A stretch of DNA of 35,353 nt. Origin: Marinobacterium marinum (lineage in GTDB: Bacteria > Pseudomonadota > Gammaproteobacteria > Pseudomonadales > Balneatricaceae). Where the stretch lies: contig NZ_JACEMT010000013.1 of the NCBI RefSeq assembly GCF_013868415.1, positions 1-35,353 on the forward strand, in the 5' to 3' direction. The position numbers were made by a program, and so were the translations under genes. Numbering within the stretch: the stretch's first letter is position 1; every line of letters starts with the position of its first letter. Positions 1-7,353 of this stretch are shown in pieces. The notes under the pieces are model-generated. The model was not told where the DNA came from. It saw only the letters and a list, made by a program, of their open reading frames with translations, and did no database searches.

Positions 1-203
1 TGCTGCATGCAGTGAATGCGCAACATGGTGGACAAGGGGTACGGCCGACGGCCGTTTCCAGCCTTGGGATAGTGAGGCTCGATAACGGCTTCGAGACGCG
101 CCCATGGAATCAGCTTGTCCATTCGGCCCAGGAACTTCTCCTTGCGGGTCTGACGGCGCTTGTTGCTGAACTCGCTGTCGGCAAATGTAAGTTGCTGATC
201 CAT
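1..203 (-). CDS. IS5-family transposase, N-terminal part (cut by window edge)
   Basis: The ATG is at 203-201 and the frame stays open to base 1, giving about 67 residues starting [16 protein letters not shown]. The pattern of [40 protein letters not shown] and TMLRIHC is the conserved N-terminus of IS5-group DDE transposases. The catalytic DDE core lies outside the window. The enzyme would catalyse cut-and-paste movement of the element. Family assignment is firm from these motifs; activity cannot be assessed. Confidence 0.88.
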   Translation of the reverse strand, partial: MDQQLTFADSEFSNKRRQTRKEKFLGRMDKLIPWARLEAVIEPHYPKAGNGRRPYPLSTMLRIHCMQ

Positions 204-266
204 CGGTGCGTCCTCAATCGTGTGCAGCAGGCATTATCCCATGCGGCGGACTTATTCGCAGCTTCC
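1..266 (-). mobile_element. IS5-family insertion sequence, one end (rest lies left of the window)
   Basis: One end of an IS5-family element. Read on the minus strand it begins at base 266 with GGAAGCTGCGAATAAGT, which resembles the IS5-group terminal repeat (GGAAGGTGCGAA-AAG). The transposase start follows about 60 bp inward and reads leftward out of the window. The sequence just outside the end, CTAG at 267-270, fits the 4-bp YTAR target that IS5 elements duplicate. The other end is not visible, so completeness cannot be judged. Confidence 0.85.
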
Positions 267-270
267 CTAG
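250..270. repeat. IS5 terminal repeat and CTAG target site
   Basis: Bases 250-266 hold the terminal inverted repeat of the IS5-type element, and 267-270 are CTAG, the expected target-duplication sequence. The junction marks where the element entered the DNA now coding the AraC fragment. The TAG within it is in frame with that fragment and stops translation arriving from the IS side. Confidence 0.7.
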
Positions 271-678
271 GCTCCAGACTTTATTGTGGAAAATCGAAAA
301 AAGGAAATACTATCGATCTTATACCATATGGGGCATACCGGCATTGCCGCCATGAGGGGAGAAACAAGGCTCAGTCATCAGGTGCATGACATCATCTGCA
401 ACAACCTTTCCACTATTGCAGTCGATACCCTGTGTGCACAGCTTGCCATGAGCGAATCAACGCTACGCCGGAAACTGAAAGAGGAAGGCAGCAGTGTCAG
501 GGAAATAAAAAACCGGGCCCGGCTCGGCATGGGACTGCATCTTTTACAAACGACGAGAGATTCGATCAGTGCCATTTCGGATCGCTGCGGTTACCAGTCG
601 CAATCCCGTTTTACTCAACGCTTCAAGGACCATTTTGGCCTGACGCCAACCGAACTCCGAAAGACCATCGGAGACTAG
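271..678 (+). pseudogene. AraC-family regulator, C-terminal fragment truncated by IS5
   Basis: The open frame ends at TAG 676-678 and encodes a typical AraC/XylS double helix-turn-helix. The first HTH is around TLCAQLAMSESTLRRKLKEE and the second around ISAISDRCGYQSQSRFTQRF, followed by the hallmark FGLTPTELR. A family member is usually 250-300 residues; only about 130-136 remain. The N-terminal effector domain is missing because the IS5 end abuts it at 270. The frame is closed upstream by TAG at 268-270. The only in-frame starts are GTG 286 and ATG 328, and neither has a ribosome binding site. I infer a dead remnant. A short stand-alone HTH regulator is a less likely alternative. Confidence 0.7.
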
Positions 679-712
679 CGTCAAAAACCGCCACCCCCCG
701 ATGGACAAACGA

Positions 713-1267
713 TCAATCGCGCCGGTACAGCGCTTCAACCGTGCTTGATGCAATGGAATGAGCATTGACCATATAGCCGGTAAGGGCCGCCGAAGCGTTT
801 TCCGGCAGTTCAAGGGTTTGAGAAAGCGCATGCACCGTGAACTGGTATCGATGCACACGGCCGGCAGGAGGACAGGCACCGCCGAAACCCTTTACCCCGT
901 AATCATTGTTGAGCTGGACGCTGCCTTTGGGCATCAGGTTCTGGCTCGGATCTCCTGCACCTGCCGGAAGACCGGTCACATTCGTCGGGATATTGACGGC
1001 CTGCCAGTGCCACCAGCCACTGCCTGTCGGGGCATCCGGATCATAGGCGAAGATCGCAAACGCCCGGGTTCCTTCCGGTGCGCCCGTCCATGACAACTGG
1101 GGCGAAAGGTTATCGCCGGAGCAGCCGAAGCCCTGGAACTCCTGACGCTTGTCCATTACCTGGCCCTGCGTAATGTCAGTGCTCGATAGTTCCAAGGCCC
1201 CCGCCATGCTGGATGCAGAAGCAAGCAGTAACAGCGGCAAGGTGCGTTTAATCAGTGCAGTGCGCAT
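713..1267 (-). CDS. Secreted PEBP-family protein (YbhB/YbcL type)
   Basis: A 184-residue protein. The ATG at 1267 is chosen over upstream frame because it has a clear GGAGGG six bases away. Residues 1-23 are a Sec signal peptide with a leucine-rich core and an AGA end. The mature part carries the phosphatidylethanolamine-binding-protein signatures: DPDAP then the WWHW stretch around residues 75-90, and GFGGACPPAGRVHRY around 130-145. Bacterial members of this family are periplasmic or cytosolic, and their ligand is generally unknown. It lies 158 bp downstream of the LysR gene on the same strand and ends 34 bp from the converging AraC remnant. The physiological role cannot be read from sequence. 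Confidence 0.88.
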   Translation of the reverse strand: MRTALIKRTLPLLLLASASSMAGALELSSTDITQGQVMDKRQEFQGFGCSGDNLSPQLSWTGAPEGTRAFAIFAYDPDAPTGSGWWHWQAVNIPTNVTGLPAGAGDPSQNLMPKGSVQLNNDYGVKGFGGACPPAGRVHRYQFTVHALSQTLELPENASAALTGYMVNAHSIASSTVEALYRRD

Positions 1268-1425
1268 GAGTCCCTCCAAATGCGTTAAATGGAAAACACA
1301 GCTATCGTATAGATTTCGGACGCTTTGGTTTACGCGCAAAACGGCCAGATTTTCGCCCGTTTCGTTCAGCCTTCCGGGGCCCACTCCAGTTCACGAGGGC
1401 GTCCTTCCTGCGAACCCCGTTTCCC

Positions 1426-2340
1426 TCAGCGCCGAATATACTGCTCTTCCCGCTCCAACGTAGTCTGCAGCCAATCGCGGAAGGCGATCACCTTGGGCGA
1501 TGGCGGCTTGTTGGGCAGCACCAGGTAATGCGCGCCCGACGCCTTGAGGGTGAAGGGATGCGCCTGCAGCAGCTTGCCCTCATCCATCAGCGGTTTGAGA
1601 TTGAAGCTGCGCGCCAGCAGCAGGCCTATGCCGTTGCAGGCGGCATCGAAGGCGGCGGTGCTGGTATCGCACTCCAGTACCGGCATCGGCATCAGGTTGG
1701 CCAGCCCCTGCTGGCGAAACCACTGCTGCCAGCTCTCCTTCTCGCCGATGATGGTGATCAGCGGCACTTGCAGAATCTTCATCGCATCCTCATCCACCGG
1801 GTAGCGTTCCAGAAAGCCGGGGCTGCCGACCACCACCAGATGCTCCCGCGTCATCCGCTCCACCTGCATCCCGCTCCAGTTACCGTAGCCGTTGGAGATC
1901 TCGATATCGGCTTCCTCGACTTCGTCCTGTGACGGCCAGACCGCCGACATCAGGCGCAGACGGATGCCCGGATGCTGCGCATAGAAACTGGTCAGGCGGG
2001 GCATCAGCCAGCGCTGCAGAAAGCTGCTGCCGCACTTCACCGTCAGCAGCGCCCGGTGGTCGGAACCGAACAGCTCGTTGGTGCCGGACTGAAGGATATT
2101 GAACGCTTCGGTCAATACCGGCAGATAGGCGCGGGCGGCATCGGTCAACTCCAGCTTGCGCGGCTTGCGAATAAACAGCTGGGTATCCAGGTATTCCTCC
2201 AGCAGCTTGACCTGCTGGCTGATGGCCCCCTGGGTGACATAGAGTTCTTCGGCGGCGCGGGTCAGGCTGCGCAGGCGGGCAGCAGCCTCAAAGCTTTTCA
2301 GGGCTTTCAATGGGGGCAGGGGTTTGTGGTTGTGCTTCAT
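1426..2340 (-). CDS. LysR-family transcriptional regulator, GcvA-like
   Basis: 304 residues, the usual LysR length. The winged HTH occupies about residues 8-66 (SFEAAARLRSLTRAAEELYVTQGAISQQVKLLEE), with the PPLKALKSFEAAAR opening that marks the GcvA-like subgroup. The substrate-binding domain follows from about residue 92. The effector cannot be told from sequence. The gene is divergent from phnG across a 312-bp intergenic region, the usual arrangement for a LysR protein controlling its neighbour. I therefore infer, without proof, that it regulates the phn operon, where many bacteria use the GntR-type PhnF instead. The start is the ATG next to the intergenic region, and its ribosome site is weak. 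Confidence 0.9.
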   Translation of the reverse strand: MKHNHKPLPPLKALKSFEAAARLRSLTRAAEELYVTQGAISQQVKLLEEYLDTQLFIRKPRKLELTDAARAYLPVLTEAFNILQSGTNELFGSDHRALLTVKCGSSFLQRWLMPRLTSFYAQHPGIRLRLMSAVWPSQDEVEEADIEISNGYGNWSGMQVERMTREHLVVVGSPGFLERYPVDEDAMKILQVPLITIIGEKESWQQWFRQQGLANLMPMPVLECDTSTAAFDAACNGIGLLLARSFNLKPLMDEGKLLQAHPFTLKASGAHYLVLPNKPPSPKVIAFRDWLQTTLEREEQYIRR

Positions 2341-2652
2341 TAATCAACTCACGGCAGGGATGGGCGACAACGCTTCGAAACAACGCCCCAGAAAAACTGG
2401 GGATACTCGCATGACCGCAGGGACAAATAGCAGAGAGTTATGGCAGTAATATTTCAGCGCCCCGGCAATAAAAATCTTTCCAGCCCCTGTCAGTCCTGAG
2501 CCTCACCGCAAAGCCACGACCAATCAGGGCCTTGCACCCGGCATTAGAATTTCTCGGTCATCCACACAGAAACCCTCCATTTTTATCCATCTTTCCTCTC
2601 CGCAGAATAGCGCCATCCAAGTCATCCAAACCTACTTGAATGGATCGCCATT
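2341..2652. promoter_or_regulatory. Divergent LysR/phn intergenic region
   Basis: 312 bp without a gene, between two divergent start codons, so it should hold both promoters. A small perfect hairpin sits at 2386-2402 (CCCCAG, five A, CTGGGG) close to the LysR start. I looked for tandem Pho boxes (CTGTCAT repeats 11 bp apart) and found only an isolated CTGTCAG-like heptamer near 2490. I see no convincing sigma-70 promoter. The phnG ATG has only a weak ribosome site. Confidence 0.4.
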
Positions 2653-3123
2653 ATGTCTGTTGAACCACAACAGGAAACCTCGGGAACCCGCTCCCGCCAG
2701 CGCTGGATGGGTGTACTGGCCAAATCCAGTGTCGCGGCGCTGCAGGAGCGCTGGCAGGCACTGTCGCTGGAGCCTGAATACCAATTTATCCGCAAGCCGG
2801 AAACCGGCCTGACCATGCTGCGCGGCCGTGTCGGCGGCAGCGGGCAGCCGTTCAATATGGGCGAAATGACCCTGACCCGCTGCGCCGTGCGCCTGGCCAG
2901 CGGCACCCTCGGTGTCAGCTATGTCGCTGGCCGCAACAGCCAGCACGCCATTACCGCCGCCCTGGCCGATGCCTTGCTACAGGAGGACAACACTCAAACC
3001 CTGCTGCAGCGTGAGCTGATTGCGCCCCTGCAGGCCGAGCTGGACGCCGAACGCCAGCAACGTGCAGCCCAAGCCAACAGCACCCGCGTTGATTTCTTCA
3101 CTCTGGTACGAGGAGAGGACTGA
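2653..3123 (+). CDS. phnG: C-P lyase complex subunit PhnG
   Basis: 156 residues, close to E. coli PhnG (150). Family landmarks are RQRWMGVLA near the N-terminus, RGRVGGSGQPFNMGEMTLTR in the middle with the AVRLASGTLG segment, and the C-terminal STRVDFFTLVRGE. PhnG is a structural subunit of the PhnGHIJ core. Together with PhnI, PhnH and PhnL it supports transfer of the phosphonate to ATP, giving ribose 1-phosphonate triphosphate. It is the first gene of the operon, and its TGA shares one base with the phnH ATG, so translation is coupled. The start is the only plausible ATG, though its Shine-Dalgarno is poor. Confidence 0.95.
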   Translation: MSVEPQQETSGTRSRQRWMGVLAKSSVAALQERWQALSLEPEYQFIRKPETGLTMLRGRVGGSGQPFNMGEMTLTRCAVRLASGTLGVSYVAGRNSQHAITAALADALLQEDNTQTLLQRELIAPLQAELDAERQQRAAQANSTRVDFFTLVRGED

Positions 3124-3746
3124 TGGCCGTTTCCAGTCATGAACTGATCGCCGGGTTTGCCGATCCGGTACAGGCATCCCAGCAGGTGTTCCGTGCCGCG
3201 CTCAAGGTAATGAGCGAGCCGGGCACACTGGTTGAAATCGATTACGCAGAAACGGCCCCCAAGGGGCTGGACCTGTCCACCTGGCAGTTGGCATTGAGCC
3301 TGCTGGATCCCAATACCCGTGTCTGGCTTAGCCCGACGCTGGCGGCCAATGACGCCGTGATCAGCAACCTGCGTTTCCACTGTCAGTGTCCGTTAGTGGA
3401 TAACCCCTTTGATGCTGACTTTGTTATCGCTTGGCACAGCGAACTGCCGCTGCTGGCCGAGCTGAACTGGGGCACGGCGGAATACCCGGATCGCTCCACC
3501 ACCCTGATTGTACAGGTACCGGCATTGAGTGATGAACCGGACTGGACCCTGAGCGGCCCCGGTATAGAACACACCCGCTCACTGTACGTCGCCGGTCTGA
3601 GCGAGCCCTTCCGCAGCGACCTGACCCGCAGTCGCCAGCGTTTCCCGCTGGGCATCGACACTTTCTGGTGCTGTGACAACCGGATGGCCGCGCTGCCGCG
3701 CACCACCCAGATCGAGCCGTTCAAAAAAGCTGAGGAGGCCTGCTGA
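3123..3746 (+). CDS. phnH: C-P lyase complex subunit PhnH
   Basis: 207 residues, matching the family (E. coli 194). The N-terminal region FADPVQASQQVFRAALKVMS is characteristic of PhnH, and the fold is related to PLP-transferases but binds no PLP. The C-terminal GPGIEHTRSL and FPLGIDTFWCCDNRMAALPR segments are family hallmarks. PhnH is part of the GHIJ core, thought to help PhnI carry out the ATP-dependent nucleophilic step. It overlaps the stop of phnG and the start of phnI by one base each. GAGGAGG just before the downstream junction serves phnI. Confidence 0.95.
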   Translation: MAVSSHELIAGFADPVQASQQVFRAALKVMSEPGTLVEIDYAETAPKGLDLSTWQLALSLLDPNTRVWLSPTLAANDAVISNLRFHCQCPLVDNPFDADFVIAWHSELPLLAELNWGTAEYPDRSTTLIVQVPALSDEPDWTLSGPGIEHTRSLYVAGLSEPFRSDLTRSRQRFPLGIDTFWCCDNRMAALPRTTQIEPFKKAEEAC

Positions 3747-4876
3747 TGTATGTAGCCGTAAAGGGCGGTGAGAAGGCGATCGACAACGCCCATGCCCTGA
3801 TGCGCACCCAGCGTCGTGGCGACAGCGCCATTGCCGAACTGAGTGTTGACCAGATCCGCCAGCAGCTGCCGCTGGCGGTGGACCGGGTAATGAATGAAGG
3901 CTCGGTCTACGACCCGGAACTGGCGGCGCTGGCGCTGAAACAGGCCAGTGGTGATGCGGTAGAAGCGATCTTCCTGCTGCGCGCCTACCGCACCACCCTG
4001 CCCCGCTTCGGTTACAGCGAGCCGCTGGATACCGAGCAGATGCAGATCGAGCGCCGCATCTCCGGCACCTTCAAGGACCTGCCGGGCGGCCAGATTCTGG
4101 GCTCCACCTATGACTACACCCATCGCCTGCTGGATTTCAGTCTGCTGGCGGCAGGCGAAGCGGAAATGGCACCGGAAGAAGCCAATGCCCTGTCTGAAGC
4201 GCTGGCTGCTGGCAACAGCTGCCCACGGGTACTGGAGCTGCTCAACAAGGAAGGCCTGATCGAACAGAGCCGTGAATCAGGCCTGGACGATCAGGTTCCT
4301 CGTGATTTGACCCGCGAACCGGTCAACTACCCGGCCGAGCGCGCCGTGCGCCTGCAAAACCTGATCCGCGGTGACGAGGGCTTCCTGCTGTCACTGAGTT
4401 ACGCCTCCATGCGCGGCTACGGCGACAGCCACCCCTTCTCCGGCGAGATGCGCACCGGCCGCGTCAGTGTCGAGTTGGTACCAGAAGAGCTGGGCTTCCC
4501 GATCGAAGTGGGTGAAGTACTGCTGACCGAGAGCGAGATGGTCAACCAGTTCCACGGCTCCAAGGATCTGCCGCCGCAGTTCACTCGCGGCTACGGCATC
4601 GCCTTTGGCCGTGCCGAACGCAAGGCGATGTCGGTGGCGCTGGTGGAACGCGCCCTGCGTGCCGAAGAGCTGGGTGAAGAGGTGCTTTATCCGACTCAGG
4701 ACCAGGAATTCGTGCTGTCGCACACCGATTGCGTTTCCGCTAACGGCTTCGTGTCGCATCTTAAGCTACCGCACTACGTCGACTTCCAGTCCGAGCTGGA
4801 GATGATTCGTCGCCTGCGCAACGAGCAAAGCCAGGCGACTCAGAGCAAGACTACCAATGAGGAGGCCGACGCATGA
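3746..4876 (+). CDS. phnI: C-P lyase complex subunit PhnI
   Basis: 376 residues; E. coli PhnI has 354. The extra length is mostly a polar C-terminal tail (about residues 355-376, rich in Gln, Thr, Glu). The start MYVAVKGGEKAIDNAH and the segments GSTYDYTHRLLDF, SYASMRGYGDSHPFSGEMRTG and SHTDCVSANGFVSHLKLPHYVDFQ are classic PhnI. The enzyme removes adenine from ATP (nucleosidase activity) and, with PhnG, PhnH and PhnL, joins the phosphonate to C1 of ribose. It is coupled to phnH by a one-base overlap and to phnJ by a four-base ATGA overlap. Confidence 0.96.
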   Translation: MYVAVKGGEKAIDNAHALMRTQRRGDSAIAELSVDQIRQQLPLAVDRVMNEGSVYDPELAALALKQASGDAVEAIFLLRAYRTTLPRFGYSEPLDTEQMQIERRISGTFKDLPGGQILGSTYDYTHRLLDFSLLAAGEAEMAPEEANALSEALAAGNSCPRVLELLNKEGLIEQSRESGLDDQVPRDLTREPVNYPAERAVRLQNLIRGDEGFLLSLSYASMRGYGDSHPFSGEMRTGRVSVELVPEELGFPIEVGEVLLTESEMVNQFHGSKDLPPQFTRGYGIAFGRAERKAMSVALVERALRAEELGEEVLYPTQDQEFVLSHTDCVSANGFVSHLKLPHYVDFQSELEMIRRLRNEQSQATQSKTTNEEADA

Positions 4877-5763
4877 GCACCGCCACCGGCTACAACTTTG
4901 CCTATCTGGACGAACAGTCCAAGCGCATGATCCGGCGCGCCATCCTCAAGGGCGTGGCGATTCCCGGCTATCAGGTGCCCTTCGGTGGCCGCGAGATGCC
5001 GCTGCCCCACGGCTGGGGCACAGGCGGCATGCAGGTCACTGCCAGCGTGATCGGCGAGGCCGACAAGCTGAAGGTGATTGATCAGGGCGCCGATGACACC
5101 ACCAACGCGGTCAGCATCCGCCGTTTCTTCGCCCACACCGCCGGCGTGGAGACCACCGAGCAGACCGCCGAAGCGACCCTGATCCAGACCCGTCACCGCA
5201 TCCCGGAGCGCCCGCTGCAGGCGGACCAGATCCTCATCTATCAGGTGCCGATCCCCGAGCCGCTGCGCTTTATCGAGCCGCGCGAGAGCGAGACGCGCAA
5301 GATGCATGCCCTCAGCGAGTACGGTGCCATGCAGGTGAAACTGTACGAGGACGTGGCACGCTTCGGTCATATCGCCACCAGTTACGACTACCCGGTGATG
5401 GTGAACAACCGCTACATGATGGACCCGTCACCGATCCCCAAATTCGACAACCCGAAGATGAGCATGATGCCTGCGCTGCAACTGTTCGGAGCCGGTTTCG
5501 AAAAGCGCATCTACGCCGTGCCGCCGTTTACGCAGGTAGAAAGCCTGGACTTCGACGACCATCCGTTCGAGGTGCAGAGCTGGGACGAAGCCTGCGCCAT
5601 CTGTGGTTCTGATCATAGCTTCCTGGATGAAGTCATTACCGACGACAACGGCAGCAAGATGTTTGTCTGCTCCGATACCGACTACTGCCGTGAACGCGTT
5701 GATCAGGGTTTTGTTGGCACTGCAGCTGACCTGTCCACCTCTGAACAGGAGACCGAACAATGA
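4873..5763 (+). CDS. phnJ: Carbon-phosphorus lyase PhnJ (radical SAM)
   Basis: 296 residues. This is the enzyme that breaks the C-P bond by radical SAM chemistry, turning ribose 1-phosphonate 5-phosphate into an alkane and 5-phosphoribosyl 1,2-cyclic phosphate. The functional residues keep E. coli numbering: Gly32 (in PGYQVPFGG), proposed to carry the glycyl radical, and four cysteines at 241, 244, 266 and 272 (CAIC, then CSDTDYC). These form the atypical C-x2-C-x21-C-x5-C cluster and thiyl site. No catalytic residue is missing, so I expect an active enzyme. ATGA overlaps join it to phnI and to phnK. Confidence 0.97.
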   Translation: MSTATGYNFAYLDEQSKRMIRRAILKGVAIPGYQVPFGGREMPLPHGWGTGGMQVTASVIGEADKLKVIDQGADDTTNAVSIRRFFAHTAGVETTEQTAEATLIQTRHRIPERPLQADQILIYQVPIPEPLRFIEPRESETRKMHALSEYGAMQVKLYEDVARFGHIATSYDYPVMVNNRYMMDPSPIPKFDNPKMSMMPALQLFGAGFEKRIYAVPPFTQVESLDFDDHPFEVQSWDEACAICGSDHSFLDEVITDDNGSKMFVCSDTDYCRERVDQGFVGTAADLSTSEQETEQ

Positions 5764-6626
5764 ACAAGGTGATCGACGCGGTGCAGTCTGACGCCGGCGT
5801 ACAGCAGGCGCTGGAAACAGCCCTGCAGCAAGAGTTCAAGGAAGAGTGGAAGGATATCGCGCCGCTGCTGAGCGTACGTGAGCTGAACAAGTTTTACGCC
5901 CCGGGCAAGGGCTGTGGTGATATCAACTTCGACCTCTACCCGGGCGAAGTGCTGGGCATCGTCGGCGAGTCCGGCTCCGGCAAATCGACCCTGCTCAGCT
6001 GCCTGTCGGCGCGGCTGACACCGGATTCCGGTAACGTTATCTACAACAGCGAACGGTTCGGCGAGATGGACCTGTACGCTTGCGAGGAGTCGATGCGCCG
6101 GGTGCTGATGCGTTCCGAGTGGGGCATCGTGCACCAGCACGCCCGTGACGGCTTGCGCATGAACGTCAGCGCCGGTGCCAATATCGGCGAGCGGCTGATG
6201 GCGGTGGGCGAGCGTCACTATGGCGACATCCGCGCCAAGGCCGAAGAGTGGCTGACCGCAGTGGAGATCGATACCGGCCGTATCGACGACCGTCCAAGCC
6301 AGTTCTCCGGCGGGATGCAGCAGCGCCTGCAGATCGCCCGTAATCTGGTCACCCACCCCAAGCTGATCTTTATGGATGAGCCCACCGGCGGACTGGACGT
6401 GTCGGTGCAGGCCAAGCTGCTCGACCTGCTGCGCAACCTGGTGTCCCGCCTCGGGCTGTCGGTGATCATCGTCACCCACGATTTGGCGGTGGCGCGTTTG
6501 CTGGCGCACCGACTGATGGTGATGCGCCGGGGCCAGGTGGTCGAAACCGGTCTGACCGATCAGGTTCTGGACGATCCCCAACACCCGTACACCCAGTTGC
6601 TGGTGTCATCCATTCTGCAGAACTAG
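5760..6626 (+). CDS. phnK: C-P lyase ABC-type ATPase PhnK
   Basis: 288 residues with a full ABC ATPase set: Walker A GESGSGKST, signature FSGGMQQR, Walker B LIFMDEP and the switch HD. PhnK docks on PhnJ of the core complex and is not a transporter ATPase; the conserved APGKGCGDINFDLYPGE and VHQHARDGLR segments mark it as PhnK. Oddity: homology to E. coli PhnK (252 aa) begins only at about residue 35 (PLLSV), leaving an acidic and amphipathic N-terminal extension of about 33 residues. No ATG or other reasonable start lies nearer, and the ATGA overlap with phnJ supports the chosen start. It is followed by phnL after 9 bp. Confidence 0.95.
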   Translation: MNKVIDAVQSDAGVQQALETALQQEFKEEWKDIAPLLSVRELNKFYAPGKGCGDINFDLYPGEVLGIVGESGSGKSTLLSCLSARLTPDSGNVIYNSERFGEMDLYACEESMRRVLMRSEWGIVHQHARDGLRMNVSAGANIGERLMAVGERHYGDIRAKAEEWLTAVEIDTGRIDDRPSQFSGGMQQRLQIARNLVTHPKLIFMDEPTGGLDVSVQAKLLDLLRNLVSRLGLSVIIVTHDLAVARLLAHRLMVMRRGQVVETGLTDQVLDDPQHPYTQLLVSSILQN

Positions 6627-6635
6627 GAGCCTGTC

Positions 6636-7331
6636 ATGACTGCAAACCAACTGATGATCGATGTGTCCGGAGTGGAGAAAGCCTTCACCCTGCACAATCA
6701 GGGCGGCGCCAGTTTTGGCGTGCTCGACAACGCCAGTCTGCAGGTGCAGGCCGGTGAGTGCGTGGTGCTGCACGGCCAATCCGGTGCCGGTAAAAGTACC
6801 TTTTTGAAAGCGCTGTATGCCAACTACTCCGTGGACGGTGGCGAGATCCGTCTGCGTGATGGCGAGCAGATGGTGGAGATCACTTCGGCACTGCCACGCC
6901 GCATCATCGCCCTGCGCCGCCAGACCTTGGGTTATGTATCCCAGTTTCTGCGCGTCATTCCGCGTGTACCCACGCTGGAGGTGGTGATGCAGCCGTTGCT
7001 GGACCTGGGCGTAGATGCGGCCATCTGCGAAGCCAAGGCAAAAGACCTGCTACAGCGCCTGAATGTGCCGGAGCGGCTTTGGTCGCTGGCGCCGGGCACC
7101 TTCTCTGGCGGAGAGCAACAGCGTGTCAATATCGCCCGCGGCTTTATCGTCGACTACCCGATTCTGCTGCTGGACGAGCCTACCGCCTCGCTGGATGCCA
7201 CCAACCGCAGGGTGGTGGTGGAGCTGATCAGGGAGGCCAAGGCGCGCGGCGCCGCCGTCGTCGGCATTTTCCATGACGAAGACGTACGTGAAGCGGTCGC
7301 CGATCGCCTCGTTGATATCAAAGCGATCTGA
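6636..7331 (+). CDS. phnL: C-P lyase ABC-type ATPase PhnL
   Basis: 231 residues, the size of E. coli PhnL (226). It has Walker [10 protein letters not shown], signature [15 protein letters not shown], Walker B ILLLDEP and the diagnostic [10 protein letters not shown] near the C-terminus. PhnL works with PhnGHI in making the ribose triphosphonate and can join PhnK on the core complex. GGAGCC lies 6 bp before the ATG. It is separated from phnK by 9 bp and from phnM by 22 bp, the widest gaps within the operon but still cotranscribed in layout. Confidence 0.95.
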   Translation: MTANQLMIDVSGVEKAFTLHNQGGASFGVLDNASLQVQAGECVVLHGQSGAGKSTFLKALYANYSVDGGEIRLRDGEQMVEITSALPRRIIALRRQTLGYVSQFLRVIPRVPTLEVVMQPLLDLGVDAAICEAKAKDLLQRLNVPERLWSLAPGTFSGGEQQRVNIARGFIVDYPILLLDEPTASLDATNRRVVVELIREAKARGAAVVGIFHDEDVREAVADRLVDIKAI

Positions 7332-7353
7332 TTACTAGACTGGATAGACAGAG

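Noticed and set aside
12-389. 125-residue plus-strand frame across the left IS end
   Set aside because: It runs antisense through the IS5 transposase and across the IS junction into a wrong frame of the AraC fragment.
2480-2510. CTGTCAG-like heptamer as a Pho box upstream of phnG
   Set aside because: Only one half-site is present. No second CTGTCAT-like heptamer follows at the 11-bp period, so it does not meet the Pho box pattern.
5703-6584. 293-residue minus-strand open frame opposite phnK
   Set aside because: Antisense to a clear ABC ATPase; the composition (His, Gln, Ala rich) is that of a GC-driven shadow frame, and there are no domain motifs.
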